Assembly: GCA_900545925.1 (NCBI GenBank)
Contig: URAZ01000004.1
Span: 42,015 to 106,014, forward strand
Reading direction: 5' to 3'
DNA length: 64,000 nt
Source: an uncultured Eubacteriales bacterium
Lineage (GTDB): Bacteria > Bacillota > Clostridia > Oscillospirales > Oscillospiraceae
Shown: positions 35,802 to 44,540 of the stretch, one piece after another
Layout: the number at the start of each line of letters is the position of its first letter
Position numbering within the stretch: position 1 is the stretch's first letter
Made by a program: the position numbers and the translations under genes
The notes under the pieces: model-generated
Database searches by the model: none
What the model was told of the DNA's origin: nothing
Seen by the model: the letters and a program-made list of their open reading frames with translations, nothing else

Positions 35802-36935
35802 ATGCAGACAAGCTATCGCTTTTCCGCGCCGGGCCGCACGGAGATCAGCGGCAACCATACCGACCATCAGCATGGCTGCGTGCTGGCCGCGGCTGTCGAT
35901 CTGGAAACGACGGCGGAGGTCACATTGCGGCCCGAGCCCATTATCCGTGTCGCATCCGAGGGCTATGCCCCGGTTGAAATTGATCTGAACGATCTGTCCG
36001 TCCATGAGGCGGAGAAAAACACCACGGCTGCGCTCGTGCGCGGCGTTGCTGCGGCGTTTGTCCAGCGCGGCTGTCAGCTGCGCGGCTTTGACGCGGCTGT
36101 CCGCTCGACCGTTCTGCCCGGCTCCGGCCTGTCGTCCTCAGCCGCATTCGAGGTCCTGATCGGCACGATCTGTAATGAACTGTTTTTTGACAGAAAATGC
36201 TCCGCCGTCGAGATCGCACAGATCGGCCAATATGCCGAAAATGTCTATTTCGGCAAGCCCTGCGGCCTCATGGATCAGATGGCATCGAGTGTCGGCGGGC
36301 TGGTCTTCATCGACTTTGCAAGCCCCTCGCACCCCGCCGTCCGGCAGGCGGCGTTTGATTTTGCGCACTGCGGCTATACGCTCTGCACGCTTGATTCCGG
36401 CGCGGATCATGCAGATCTGACGGATGAATACGCGGCCATCCCCGAGGAGATGCGCCGCGTGGCCCGTGTGTTCGGCAAGGACGTGCTGCGCGAGGTGGAC
36501 GAGGCGGAATTCTACGCAAATCTCAAGTCGGCCCGCGAGGCGGCGGGCGACCGCGCCGTTCTGCGCGCGATGCACTTCTTTGATGAGAACCGCCGGGTGC
36601 AGCAGCAGGTGCAGGCGCTGGAAGCGGGCGATTTTGAGGGCTTCCTTGCGGGCGTGCGCGACTCTGGACGTTCGTCGTGGATGCTGCTGCAGAATGTGAT
36701 CCCCACCGGCAGCCGGGAGCATCAGCAGATGGCCCTTGCACTGGCTGCCTGTGAAAAGCAGCTTGCCGGGCGCGGCGCCTGCCGGATTCACGGCGGCGGC
36801 TTTGCAGGGACGCTGCTGGCGTTCGTGCCGAACGATGCACTCACGTCCTTCCGCGCCAATATGGAGGCCCTGCTCGGCGAGGGCCGCTGCCATGTGCTCT
36901 CGATCCGGCAGGCGGGCGGCGTCCGGCTGGCATGA
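35802..36935 (+). CDS. galK: Galactokinase (GHMP family)
   Basis: A 377-residue sugar kinase. The galactokinase signature is GRTEISGNHTDHQHG, the GHMP ATP loop is LPGSGLSSSAAFE, and the third motif is GGGFAGT. The signature has Asn where the usual form is GEHTD, so another sugar of the galactokinase group is possible. The ATG at 35802 is preferred (GGAGG at 9 bases) over TTG at 35796. No other Leloir genes are adjacent. The next gene overlaps by four bases. Confidence 0.87.
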   Translation: MQTSYRFSAPGRTEISGNHTDHQHGCVLAAAVDLETTAEVTLRPEPIIRVASEGYAPVEIDLNDLSVHEAEKNTTAALVRGVAAAFVQRGCQLRGFDAAVRSTVLPGSGLSSSAAFEVLIGTICNELFFDRKCSAVEIAQIGQYAENVYFGKPCGLMDQMASSVGGLVFIDFASPSHPAVRQAAFDFAHCGYTLCTLDSGADHADLTDEYAAIPEEMRRVARVFGKDVLREVDEAEFYANLKSAREAAGDRAVLRAMHFFDENRRVQQQVQALEAGDFEGFLAGVRDSGRSSWMLLQNVIPTGSREHQQMALALAACEKQLAGRGACRIHGGGFAGTLLAFVPNDALTSFRANMEALLGEGRCHVLSIRQAGGVRLA

Positions 36936-37399
36936 GGCGGGCTGACCGCGCGGTCACGGACCGCGAACGGATTTTGCAGGTGATCGAGTCCTGCGAATGC
37001 TGCCGTGTCGGCTTTTCCTGCCCGGAGGGGGCGTACATCGTGCCGCTGAATTTCGCCTTTGTCCCCGGCACGCCTGACCGGTTTTATTTTCACGGCGCGC
37101 AGGAGGGGCGCAAGGCAGACCTGATCCGCACCGCGCCGCGCGTCGGCTTTGAGTTGGACTGCGCGCACGCACTCACAGCCGGACAGACCGGCTGCTCGTA
37201 TTCCTATCGCTATCGGAGTGTAATCGGCACCGGCGTGATCTGCGAGGTGCAGGAGCCGGAGGAAAAGAAGCGGGCGCTGTCGGCCATCATGGCGCACTAT
37301 GAAAAAAGCCGCCCGTTCGCATTTACGGATGAGCAGACGCAGCGCGTGGCCGTGTTCCGGCTGGACGTCGCGCAGCTGACCTGCAAGGAACATCTATGA
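36932..37399 (+). CDS. Pyridoxamine 5'-phosphate oxidase-like flavoprotein (NimA-like)
   Basis: A 155-residue FMN-binding split-barrel protein. YIVPLNFAF and FYFHGAQEGRKADLIR match the nitroimidazole-resistance/NimA-like branch, which binds flavin and may reduce small nitro compounds; the substrate is unknown. Its ATG overlaps the galK stop (ATGA), so it is co-translated with galactokinase although no metabolic link is obvious. Confidence 0.85.
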   Translation: MRRADRAVTDRERILQVIESCECCRVGFSCPEGAYIVPLNFAFVPGTPDRFYFHGAQEGRKADLIRTAPRVGFELDCAHALTAGQTGCSYSYRYRSVIGTGVICEVQEPEEKKRALSAIMAHYEKSRPFAFTDEQTQRVAVFRLDVAQLTCKEHL

Positions 37400-37414
37400 G
37401 AAAGAAGGAGCAGC

Positions 37415-37684
37415 ATGAACGAATTTGAATTGCAGCATCTGCCGGAGGCGTACCGCCCCCTGTCGCCATGGAGTTATTTCGGCCTCGGCATTCTCTATTC
37501 CCTGCCGCTCGTGGGCTGGATATTCCTGATCGTCCACGCCATCGGCAGCGCGAACATCAACCGCCGCAACTACGCCCGCAGCTATTTCTGCGTCTATGTG
37601 CTGGCAATCATCCTGATTGCCGTCCTGACCGTCACCGGCGCACTGACAGGCCTCACCCAGTCCTTAGGCGGAACATTCGCATAA
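37415..37684 (+). CDS. Small two-pass membrane protein
   Basis: An 89-residue protein with two hydrophobic segments (about 23-46 and 56-78) and a basic loop NINRRNYARS between them. Similar short proteins are common in Clostridia, sometimes beside permeases; no function is known. AAGAAGGAG precedes the ATG. It is last in the galK operon before a strong terminator. Confidence 0.75.
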   Translation: MNEFELQHLPEAYRPLSPWSYFGLGILYSLPLVGWIFLIVHAIGSANINRRNYARSYFCVYVLAIILIAVLTVTGALTGLTQSLGGTFA

Positions 37685-37696
37685 ACACCAGAATAC

Positions 37697-37737
37697 TAAA
37701 ACCGCCCGGTCAGCTTTCATCTGAGCGGGCGGTTTTT
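37697..37737 (+). terminator. Terminator after the galK operon
   Basis: AAAACCGCCCG / CGGGCGGTTTT stem followed by TTTTTTAT. Confidence 0.85.
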
Positions 37738-37833
37738 TATATGCGCGTTTAAACCAAAAAACAATTTATAATACTAATGTCTTTTTAAAAAGGCTGATAA
37801 TTTATTGATGTATAATGAAGATGGTGATGAGAA

Positions 37834-38031
37834 ATGAAAAGATACACGTTCACGCTTGAGGAAACGCAAGAAATCAAGGCTGCGAGGAAAAAGAATCGAG
37901 ACAAGAATGTTGAAAAAAGACTGGCAGCACTTGAGATGCGAGCAGAAGGGAAGCAGAACAAAGAAATTCGTGAAATCACCGCAGCAGGGCAATTTGACAG
38001 GCTGGCGGCAGCGGTGTGCTTGGCGCAGTGA
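37834..38031 (+). pseudogene. Truncated IS630-type transposase N-terminus
   Basis: A 65-codon frame beginning MKRYTFTLEETQEIK, with RLAALEMRAEGKQNKEI, the helix-turn-helix start typical of IS630-family transposases. Family similarity stops after about 50 residues at EIREIT, and the rest of the transposase, with the DDE residues, is absent. The flanks (37738-37833 and 38032-38147) are AT-richer than the neighbourhood. No clear inverted ends or target duplication can be seen. Confidence 0.65.
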
Positions 38032-38147
38032 CAGCAACATCATATTGAACAGATCGTAAGTGTTTTTGATGATTTTATGATAGGAAAGGGCGCGCGGGTG
38101 TGATAATATGAGAATGCAGTCATGGACAGCACAGGATGGTGACGAAT

Positions 38148-38795
38148 ATGTATTTCGCATACGGGGAAACCGAATGTTCCTATCTGCGGCAGAAGGACAA
38201 GCGGCTCTGCGCGGTCATTGACCGTATTGGGCATATTGAACGTGCGGTCGATACGGATCTGTTTTCGTCTGTCGTGCATCACATTATCGGCCAGCAGATT
38301 TCAACCAAGGCGCAGGCGACGATCTGGTGCCGGTGTCAGGATACGCTGGGCGAGGTCAACGCGGAAGCCATTCTGACAGCAGGCGTTCCAAAGCTGCAGT
38401 CGCTCGGCATGACCTTCCGCAAGGCGGAGTACATCACGGATTTTGCCGAAAAAGTTCATACCGGCGTGTTCAGCTTAGACGCGGTGGCGCACATGGATGA
38501 TGAAGACGCGATTCGGGCTTTGAGCAGTCTGAAGGGGATCGGCGTTTGGACGGCAGAGATGATTCTGCTGTTCTGCCTGCAGCGGCCTGATATTTTCAGC
38601 TATGACGACCTTGCAATTCAGCGCGGGCTGCGCATGGTCTACCATCACCGGGAGATCGACCGCAGGCTGTTTGAAAAATATCGCCGCCGCTTTCACCCGT
38701 ATTGCAGCGTGGCCAGCCTGTATCTGTGGGCGGTCGCGGGCGGCGCAATTCCGGAAATGAAGGATTACAAGCCGAAAAGCAAAAGCGGAAAATAA
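38148..38795 (+). CDS. DNA-3-methyladenine glycosylase, AlkA-like
   Basis: A 215-residue HhH-GPD base-excision glycosylase. The fold motif SSLKGIGVWTAEMILLFCLQ carries the helix-hairpin-helix, and the catalytic Asp follows in YDDLAIQRGLRM. It removes alkylated purines. The ATG at 38148 is preferred because GGTGA lies six bases before it; an ATG at 38136 is in frame. It is followed after 14 bases by the alkyltransferase gene, a compact alkylation-repair pair. Confidence 0.92.
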   Translation: MYFAYGETECSYLRQKDKRLCAVIDRIGHIERAVDTDLFSSVVHHIIGQQISTKAQATIWCRCQDTLGEVNAEAILTAGVPKLQSLGMTFRKAEYITDFAEKVHTGVFSLDAVAHMDDEDAIRALSSLKGIGVWTAEMILLFCLQRPDIFSYDDLAIQRGLRMVYHHREIDRRLFEKYRRRFHPYCSVASLYLWAVAGGAIPEMKDYKPKSKSGK

Positions 38796-38809
38796 AAGAG
38801 GGGTACAGA

Positions 38810-39343
38810 ATGGTTTACACGACGGAATATGCTTCTCCGCTCGGCGCGATCACGCTGGCCTGTGACGAAGAAGCAATCATTGGCCTGTGGTTCAACGGGC
38901 AGCGATATTTTGGGAATATCCTGCCGAAGCGAACCGAGCAGAAAGAGCGGCCGCTGTTCGCAGATGCGAAACGCTGGCTGGACATATATTTTTCTGGACG
39001 GGAGCCGGATTTCCTGCCGCTGCTGCGGTATGACTCCACGCCGTTCCGCAAAACGGTCTGCGAGATTATGCTGACGATTCCGTATGGAAGGACTATGACC
39101 TACGGCGAGATCGCTGCTGAGGTCGCCAGATGGCAGGGGCTTGAAAAAATGTCCGCGCAGGCGGTCGGCGGTGCGGTGGGGCACAACCCGATCTCACTCA
39201 TGATCCCGTGTCACCGCGTCGTGGGCACGAACGGCAGTCTGACCGGCTATGGCGGCGGCATTGCGCGAAAGGTGAAGCTGCTGGAATTGGAGCGCGCCGA
39301 TATGCACGGCCTGTTCGTGCCGAAAAAAGAGACTGCGCTTTGA
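38810..39343 (+). CDS. ogt: Methylated-DNA-protein-cysteine methyltransferase
   Basis: A 177-residue suicide protein that takes methyl groups from O6-methylguanine. The active site is IPCHRVVG, preceded by TPFRKTVCEIMLTIPYG and TYGEIA of the winged helix. The ATG at 38810 follows GAGGGG. It lies between the AlkA-like gene and an HD-domain gene. Confidence 0.95.
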   Translation: MVYTTEYASPLGAITLACDEEAIIGLWFNGQRYFGNILPKRTEQKERPLFADAKRWLDIYFSGREPDFLPLLRYDSTPFRKTVCEIMLTIPYGRTMTYGEIAAEVARWQGLEKMSAQAVGGAVGHNPISLMIPCHRVVGTNGSLTGYGGGIARKVKLLELERADMHGLFVPKKETAL

Positions 39344-39361
39344 TAAAAAGGAGAGAAGATC

Positions 39362-39865
39362 ATGATTGTTTCAACTGCGATTCAAAAGATGATTGCGTTT
39401 TACAAGGGAAACCACCACGATATCAACCATTTTCTCAAGGTCTGGTCTATGGCAAAGACCATCGGGGAACTGGAAGGACTGGACGGACACACGCAGGAGG
39501 TCCTGGAACTTACCGCCGTGGTGCATGACATTGCCTGCCCGCTGTGCCGGGAGAAGTACGGCGATGCCGACGGGAAGCATCAGGAACTGGAAAGTCCGCC
39601 GCTGGTAGAGGCGTTTTTTGCAGAACTGCCGGTTGCGCGTCCTGATGTGGAGCGCATTTCATGGCTGGCCGCACACCACCATACCTATACGGAGATCGGC
39701 GGCATCGACTACCAGATCCTGCTGGAAGCGGACTATCTTGTCAATGCGGACGAGCATGGTTATTCGCGTCCGGCAATTCAGACTTTCCGCCAGCGCATAT
39801 TCCGCACAGCCGCAGGCCTCCGCCTGCTGGACAGCATCTATCTGCAGGACGAGCACGGCGCGTAA
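39362..39865 (+). CDS. HD-domain phosphohydrolase
   Basis: A 167-residue protein with the HD motif: HDINHFLKV, VVHDIACP and AAHHHTY provide the metal ligands. HD proteins hydrolyse phosphomonoesters or nucleotides; the substrate here is unknown. It follows ogt by 18 bases behind AAGGAGAG, and ends the alkylation-repair operon. Confidence 0.88.
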   Translation: MIVSTAIQKMIAFYKGNHHDINHFLKVWSMAKTIGELEGLDGHTQEVLELTAVVHDIACPLCREKYGDADGKHQELESPPLVEAFFAELPVARPDVERISWLAAHHHTYTEIGGIDYQILLEADYLVNADEHGYSRPAIQTFRQRIFRTAAGLRLLDSIYLQDEHGA

Positions 39866-39884
39866 GCGGCCGCGCGAAGGAAAA

Positions 39885-39918
39885 CCCGGAGAGCCGCAGG
39901 CAAGGCTCTCCGGGCTTT
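39885..39918 (+). terminator. Terminator after the repair cluster
   Basis: CCCGGAGAGCC / GGCTCTCCGGG stem followed by a T-rich tail (CTTTGGTTTT). Confidence 0.75.
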
Positions 39919-39946
39919 GGTTTTGGAAATCGAGCGGGATTTCCTG

Positions 39947-41155
39947 TCAGCGTCTTGCCAGACGGTAGGTGCTTTGCAGCACAAAGAGGCAGAAGACGAA
40001 CATGACGGTGAAGACGGCGTAAGCGGACGCGTAGCCGCCTGCAAGGTCGGCAATCGCGCCGGGCAGAAAGGACAGCACAATACCGCCGAGGCCGTAGGCA
40101 CCCTGAAACAGCCGCAGGGTCTTCTCATAGCGTTCCGGCGTGCTCAAATCGCCCGCCCAGATCGAAATGCCGACGGTATTGAGCGACCCGCCAAAGCCCA
40201 GAAAGACCGAGGAGGCCAGCATCAGCGCCTCGCTTTTCATGGGTGCCAGCACGCACAGCGCGCAGCCGAGGATAAAGCTGCCGAAGAGCAGATAATTTGC
40301 CCGGTAGCTGCCCAGCTTATCGCACAGCGCGCCGCAGACGCACTTGCCTGCCATCAGCGCCAGCCCGCACAGCGAAAACGCCGCCGCGGTGCGCATGGCG
40401 TCCATTCCCTCTGAGATGTACAGCGTCATCAGATGGGTAAAGCCGGTCGCGCCGATGCCGCTGACCAGCAGAACGGCCAGCAGAAGCAGCGCCCAGCGCA
40501 GCCGGGACGGGTGCAGGGCGTGCAGCGCGCGCTCCTGCGCACTCTCCGGAACAGCTGCGCCCCACGGCTCGAGGCCAAGCGCGGCAGGGTCGCTCCGAAT
40601 GAGGAAAAAGACGAGCACAGCCGCTGCCGCGCAGAACGCGGCTGTCCACAAAAACGCGCGGTCAACGCCGCTGGATTCTGCAATGGCGGTAAACAGCGGC
40701 GAAAACACGACGGTCGCCAGTCCGGTTCCGGCGGAGCAGATCCCGATGGCCAGCCCGGAATGCGCCCGGAACCAGCGGCGCATCAGGATCGACGCCGGTA
40801 CCATCGAGCCGAGCGCATAGCTGACGCCCGCGACGGCTCCGGCAAAATAATAGGCCGCGAGGCTCTTTGCCGCCGCAAACAGCAGGAAGCTGACGCAGGC
40901 CAGCACAGCTGCCAGCGCGCAGCCGGCGCGGTAGCCGAGCCGCCGGTAATACCGGCCAATGGCGAACGTACCGAGCAGATACGCTGCCGAGCGGACTGTC
41001 GTGATGAGAGAGGTCTGCGTGTTGGTAAAGCCATTCTGGGTCAGGATGTACGGCTGTGCGGCTGAAAAGACGTTGAAAGCCAATCCGCATGTCACAAACA
41101 GCATCAACGTGCAGCCTGCGCAGGATAAAATTGCCCGTTTGAGGTTTTTTGGCAT
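39947..41155 (-). CDS. MFS transporter (OFA/MCT-like)
   Basis: A 402-residue permease with twelve predicted membrane segments in two halves. GRYYRRLGYRAG is the loop 2-3 MFS signature, and SYALGSMVPASILMRRWF recalls oxalate/formate-antiporter and monocarboxylate families. The substrate is unknown. The ATG at 41155 (MPKNLKR) is chosen for GGAGAAAGAG upstream; the longer open frame covers the aspS terminator. Confidence 0.87.
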   Translation of the reverse strand: MPKNLKRAILSCAGCTLMLFVTCGLAFNVFSAAQPYILTQNGFTNTQTSLITTVRSAAYLLGTFAIGRYYRRLGYRAGCALAAVLACVSFLLFAAAKSLAAYYFAGAVAGVSYALGSMVPASILMRRWFRAHSGLAIGICSAGTGLATVVFSPLFTAIAESSGVDRAFLWTAAFCAAAAVLVFFLIRSDPAALGLEPWGAAVPESAQERALHALHPSRLRWALLLLAVLLVSGIGATGFTHLMTLYISEGMDAMRTAAAFSLCGLALMAGKCVCGALCDKLGSYRANYLLFGSFILGCALCVLAPMKSEALMLASSVFLGFGGSLNTVGISIWAGDLSTPERYEKTLRLFQGAYGLGGIVLSFLPGAIADLAGGYASAYAVFTVMFVFCLFVLQSTYRLARR

Positions 41156-41171
41156 CTCTCTTTCTCCTCTG

Positions 41172-41209
41172 TATAGAATAAGCGCGCCGTGCGGCGCGCT
41201 TATTCTATA
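41172..41209 (-). terminator. Hairpin after aspS
   Basis: A perfect 17-base inverted repeat (41172-41188 / 41193-41209) with a GTGC loop, five bases past the aspS stop. Its AT-rich ends could give a T-tract in either sense. Confidence 0.75.
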
Positions 41210-41213
41210 TGTC

Positions 41214-42986
41214 TTAGTCCTCTTCCTTTGCCGTGCAGCGGATATGCAGCTCGTCAAGCTGCTTCTGGGTGACCTCGCTGGGGGCACCCATCAGAATATC
41301 CTGTGCGTTCTTGTTCATCGGGAACGGAATGATCTCGCGGATGCAGTCCTCGCCTGCCAGCAGCATGACCATGCGGTCGATACCCGGGGCGATACCGGCA
41401 TGGGGAGGTGCGCCGTAGCAGAAGGCGTTGTACATGGCGGGGAACTTCTTCTTCACATCGTCTTCACCGAGGCGGACAAGCTGGAAAGCCTTGATCATGA
41501 TCTCAGGATCGTGGTTCCGGACTGCGCCGGAGGACAGTTCGATGCCGTTGCAGACCAGGTCATACTGCTGGGCCGTGATGGTCAGCGGGTCGAGTTCGCC
41601 CCGGATGGCCTTGTCAAGCGTGGGTGCGCCGCCGCCCGGCATGGAGAACGGGTTGTGGCAGAATTCCAGTTCGCCGGACTCATCGCCGATCTCGTACATC
41701 GGGAAATCGACGATCCAGCAGAATTCGTAGCGTTCCTTATCCATATGGCCCTCGACGTTTGCGCCGAAGGTCTTGATGAGCACGCCGGTAAGCTTCGTGG
41801 CCGAAGCGCCCGCCGCAATAACGACCAGCGTGTTGGGCGTCAGGCCGAGACGCTGGGCGAGCTGCTCCTTGCAGCCCTGCACAAACTTGGCGACGCCGCC
41901 GGCAAGTTCGCCGTTTTCATCCATCTTGAACCAGTAGCCCTTGACGCCCGCCTGCACCTCGCAGTCGGTCAGAAGCTTTTCAATCTGCTTCCGTGTCAGA
42001 TGGCAGTTCGAGATCGGGACGGCCTTGACAGTCTGGCCCTTGAACGGCTCAAATTCAGATTCTGTGAACAAGTCGGAGAGATTTTTGCAGGTCAGATCGA
42101 TGCGCAGATCCGGTTTGTCAGAGCCGTAAGTCTCCAGCGCATCCTTGTATGCGATGCGGCGGAACGGTGCGCTGGACGCGATGTTATACTTGCCGTACTT
42201 GGCGAAGATCGGCGGCAGCACATCTTCGATGATGGCAAACACATCATCCTGCGCGGCGAAGGCCATTTCCATATCAAGCTGATAGAACTCGCCGGGGCTG
42301 CGGTCGCCGCGCGCGTCTTCGTCGCGGAAGCAGGGAGCAATCTGGAAATAGCGGTCGAAGCCGGAGGTCATAAGCAGCTGCTTGAACTGCTGCGGCGCCT
42401 GCGGCAGAGCGTAGAACTTGCCGGGATGCTTTCTGGCGGGAACGAGGTAGTCGCGCGCGCCCTCCGGGCTGGAGGCCGTGAGAATGGGGGTCGTGATTTC
42501 GAGGAAATCATGGTCCATCATGGCCTTGCGAATGGCGGCAATGACGTTGCAGCGCAGGATGATGTTGCTTTTGACGGCGGGGTTGCGCAGGTCGAGATAG
42601 CGGTATTTCAGGCGCTGTGTTTCGTCGGCGTCGCGGCTGCGGTTGATCTCGAACGGGAGTTCGTTGTACTGGCAGCGGCCGAGCAGTTCGATCTTCTCCG
42701 GCACGACTTCAATGTCGCCGGTGGCCTGCTTGGGGTTCTTGCTTGCGCGTTCCCGCACGGTGCCGGTCACGGAGATGGTCGATTCCTTGTTGATGCCCTT
42801 GATGACGTTCATGATCTCTTCCGTTTCAACGACGATCTGCGTTGTGCCGTAGAAATCACGCAGAACGAGGAAGGCAAAGTTATTGCCGACCACGCGGACA
42901 TTTTCCATCCAGCCGACGAGCGTAACATGTTCGCCTGCGTTTTCGATGCGGAGTTGGCCGCAGGTATGGGTTCTTGACTGCATCAT
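41214..42986 (-). CDS. aspS: Aspartyl-tRNA synthetase
   Basis: A 590-residue bacterial-type class IIb synthetase. The N-terminal anticodon-binding OB fold begins with RTHTCGQLR; motif 2 CFRDEDARGDRSPGEFYQLD, the large GAD insertion (about 280-420) and motif 3 APGIDRMVMLL are seen. It is the second gene of an operon with hisS (33 bases apart) behind a T-box. The long bacterial type can be discriminating or non-discriminating; this cannot be told here. Confidence 0.97.
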   Translation of the reverse strand: MMQSRTHTCGQLRIENAGEHVTLVGWMENVRVVGNNFAFLVLRDFYGTTQIVVETEEIMNVIKGINKESTISVTGTVRERASKNPKQATGDIEVVPEKIELLGRCQYNELPFEINRSRDADETQRLKYRYLDLRNPAVKSNIILRCNVIAAIRKAMMDHDFLEITTPILTASSPEGARDYLVPARKHPGKFYALPQAPQQFKQLLMTSGFDRYFQIAPCFRDEDARGDRSPGEFYQLDMEMAFAAQDDVFAIIEDVLPPIFAKYGKYNIASSAPFRRIAYKDALETYGSDKPDLRIDLTCKNLSDLFTESEFEPFKGQTVKAVPISNCHLTRKQIEKLLTDCEVQAGVKGYWFKMDENGELAGGVAKFVQGCKEQLAQRLGLTPNTLVVIAAGASATKLTGVLIKTFGANVEGHMDKERYEFCWIVDFPMYEIGDESGELEFCHNPFSMPGGGAPTLDKAIRGELDPLTITAQQYDLVCNGIELSSGAVRNHDPEIMIKAFQLVRLGEDDVKKKFPAMYNAFCYGAPPHAGIAPGIDRMVMLLAGEDCIREIIPFPMNKNAQDILMGAPSEVTQKQLDELHIRCTAKEED

Positions 42987-43019
42987 ATTGGTTTCCTTCT
43001 TTCTTTATGGGAAGATTTT

Positions 43020-44372
43020 TTACTTTAAGATTGTGCCCTGACCGCGAAGTTCCATATCGGCCAGAATGCGGGCGCTTGCGTCCTGCGCCGGAACGGTGAT
43101 CTGCTCACCGGTGCGGAGATCCTTTAAGGAGACGGTTCCGGCTGCGATCTCGTCTTCGCCGAGGAAGATGATGTAGGGGATATGCAGCTTGTCTGCATAC
43201 TGGATTTTGGCCTTGAACTTCTTCTGCTCGGCATAAAGCTGGACGCGGATATTTTGCGCGCGAAGTTCGGTCGCAAGGCGGACGGCGGCTTCCAGATCGT
43301 CGGTCATGGGGACGATCATGACATCAGCCGGGGCCATAACGCGGTTTTCGTTCAGCATGCCCTGCTCGTTCAGCACATAGAACAGGCGCGTCAGACCAAT
43401 GGAGATGCCGACGCCGGGCAGCGGACGGTCGGTATAGTATTCCGCGAGATTGTCATACCGGCCGCCGGAGCAGACCGAGCCAATCTCGGGGTGGTCAAGA
43501 AGTGTCGTCTCATAGACGGTGCCAGTGTAATAGTCCAGACCGCGCGCGATGGTGAGGTCAACGGCGAAATTCTCTTCCGGTACGCCGAACGCGCCGAGCA
43601 GCTTCGTCACGGACGAAAGTTCGTCCAGACCCTGGTCGAAGACCTCGTTTCTGCCCCGGTACTGCTCCAGCGCGGACAGAACCTCGCCGTTTGTGCCGCG
43701 AATGGCGATGAAGGTCAGAATTTCATCGGCCTTTGCCTCTTCCACGCCGCAGTCTTCGACCAGCAGAACGTGGACTTTCTCCGGGCCGATCTTGTCCAGC
43801 TTATCAACGGTGCGCATGATATCACCGGACCGTTCGGACAGACCCAGCATGGCGTAGAAACCGTTTAGAATCTTGCGGTTATTCACGCGAATCTGGAACC
43901 GGCGCAGGCCGAGCGTCGAAAACGTCTTGTAGATGATAGACGGAATCTCGGCCTCGTTCGTGATGGAAAGCTTGCCGTCGCCGATGATGTCGATATCGGC
44001 CTGATAGAACTCGCGGAAGCGGCCGCGCTGCGCGCGTTCGCCGCGGTAGACCTTGCCGATCTGGTAGCGGCGGAAGGGGAAAGCCAGTTCGCCGTAGTGC
44101 AGCGCGACGTATTTTGCCAGCGGGACGGTCAGATCGAAGCGCAGGGCCAGATCGCTGTCGCCCTTCTGGAAGCGGTAGATCTGCTTTTCCGTCTCGCCGC
44201 CGCCCTTGGCCAACAGCACGTCGGCGGCTTCGATGGCGGGCGTGTCCAGCGGCGTGAAGCCGTAGAGGCTGTAGGTGTTCCGCAGAACCTCCATGATCGC
44301 TTCCATCTGCAGTTGCGGCTGCGGCAGCAGCTCCATAAACCCGGAGAGCGTATGCGGTTTGATTTGTGACAT
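43020..44372 (-). CDS. hisS: Histidyl-tRNA synthetase
   Basis: A 450-residue class IIa synthetase. Motif 2 is GKVYRGERAQRGRFREFYQ, the histidine-binding motif is VDLTIARGLDYYTGTVYE, motif 3 is PGVGISIGLTRL, and a C-terminal anticodon-binding domain follows. It is the first gene behind the T-box leader and is followed by aspS, an arrangement shared with Bacillus. Confidence 0.97.
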   Translation of the reverse strand: MSQIKPHTLSGFMELLPQPQLQMEAIMEVLRNTYSLYGFTPLDTPAIEAADVLLAKGGGETEKQIYRFQKGDSDLALRFDLTVPLAKYVALHYGELAFPFRRYQIGKVYRGERAQRGRFREFYQADIDIIGDGKLSITNEAEIPSIIYKTFSTLGLRRFQIRVNNRKILNGFYAMLGLSERSGDIMRTVDKLDKIGPEKVHVLLVEDCGVEEAKADEILTFIAIRGTNGEVLSALEQYRGRNEVFDQGLDELSSVTKLLGAFGVPEENFAVDLTIARGLDYYTGTVYETTLLDHPEIGSVCSGGRYDNLAEYYTDRPLPGVGISIGLTRLFYVLNEQGMLNENRVMAPADVMIVPMTDDLEAAVRLATELRAQNIRVQLYAEQKKFKAKIQYADKLHIPYIIFLGEDEIAAGTVSLKDLRTGEQITVPAQDASARILADMELRGQGTILK

Positions 44373-44440
44373 GGTTTTGTTCCTCTCTATGTGATGCGTT
44401 TTTGGTTTTGGATGGGATCATTGCGGTAAATCAGCTATGT

Positions 44441-44513
44441 GGTCAAAAATTGCAGGGAAGTATGGATTTGCTGGAATCTTGTAGGGGGCGATGTGGGCAT
44501 CGCCCCCTACAAC
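44441..44513 (+). repeat. Interspersed repeat, copy D (divergent)
   Basis: The TCAAAA-TTGCA-GG-AGTA-GGATT flank and a perfect TGTAGGGGGCGATG/CATCGCCCCCTACA hairpin correspond to copies A-C. It lies inside the hisS leader, between the T-box terminator and the hisS start. Confidence 0.75.
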
Positions 44514-44540
44514 CGGTGCGTGCAAATTTGCTTTGCATAT

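Noticed and set aside
37774..38160. 128-codon minus-strand frame opposite the IS630 remnant
   Set aside because: Complement of a better supported transposase fragment; Ser/Phe-rich composition typical of antisense reading.
40959..42977. 672-codon open frame opposite aspS and part of the MFS gene
   Set aside because: Crosses the aspS hairpin and two real genes on the other strand; no start signals.
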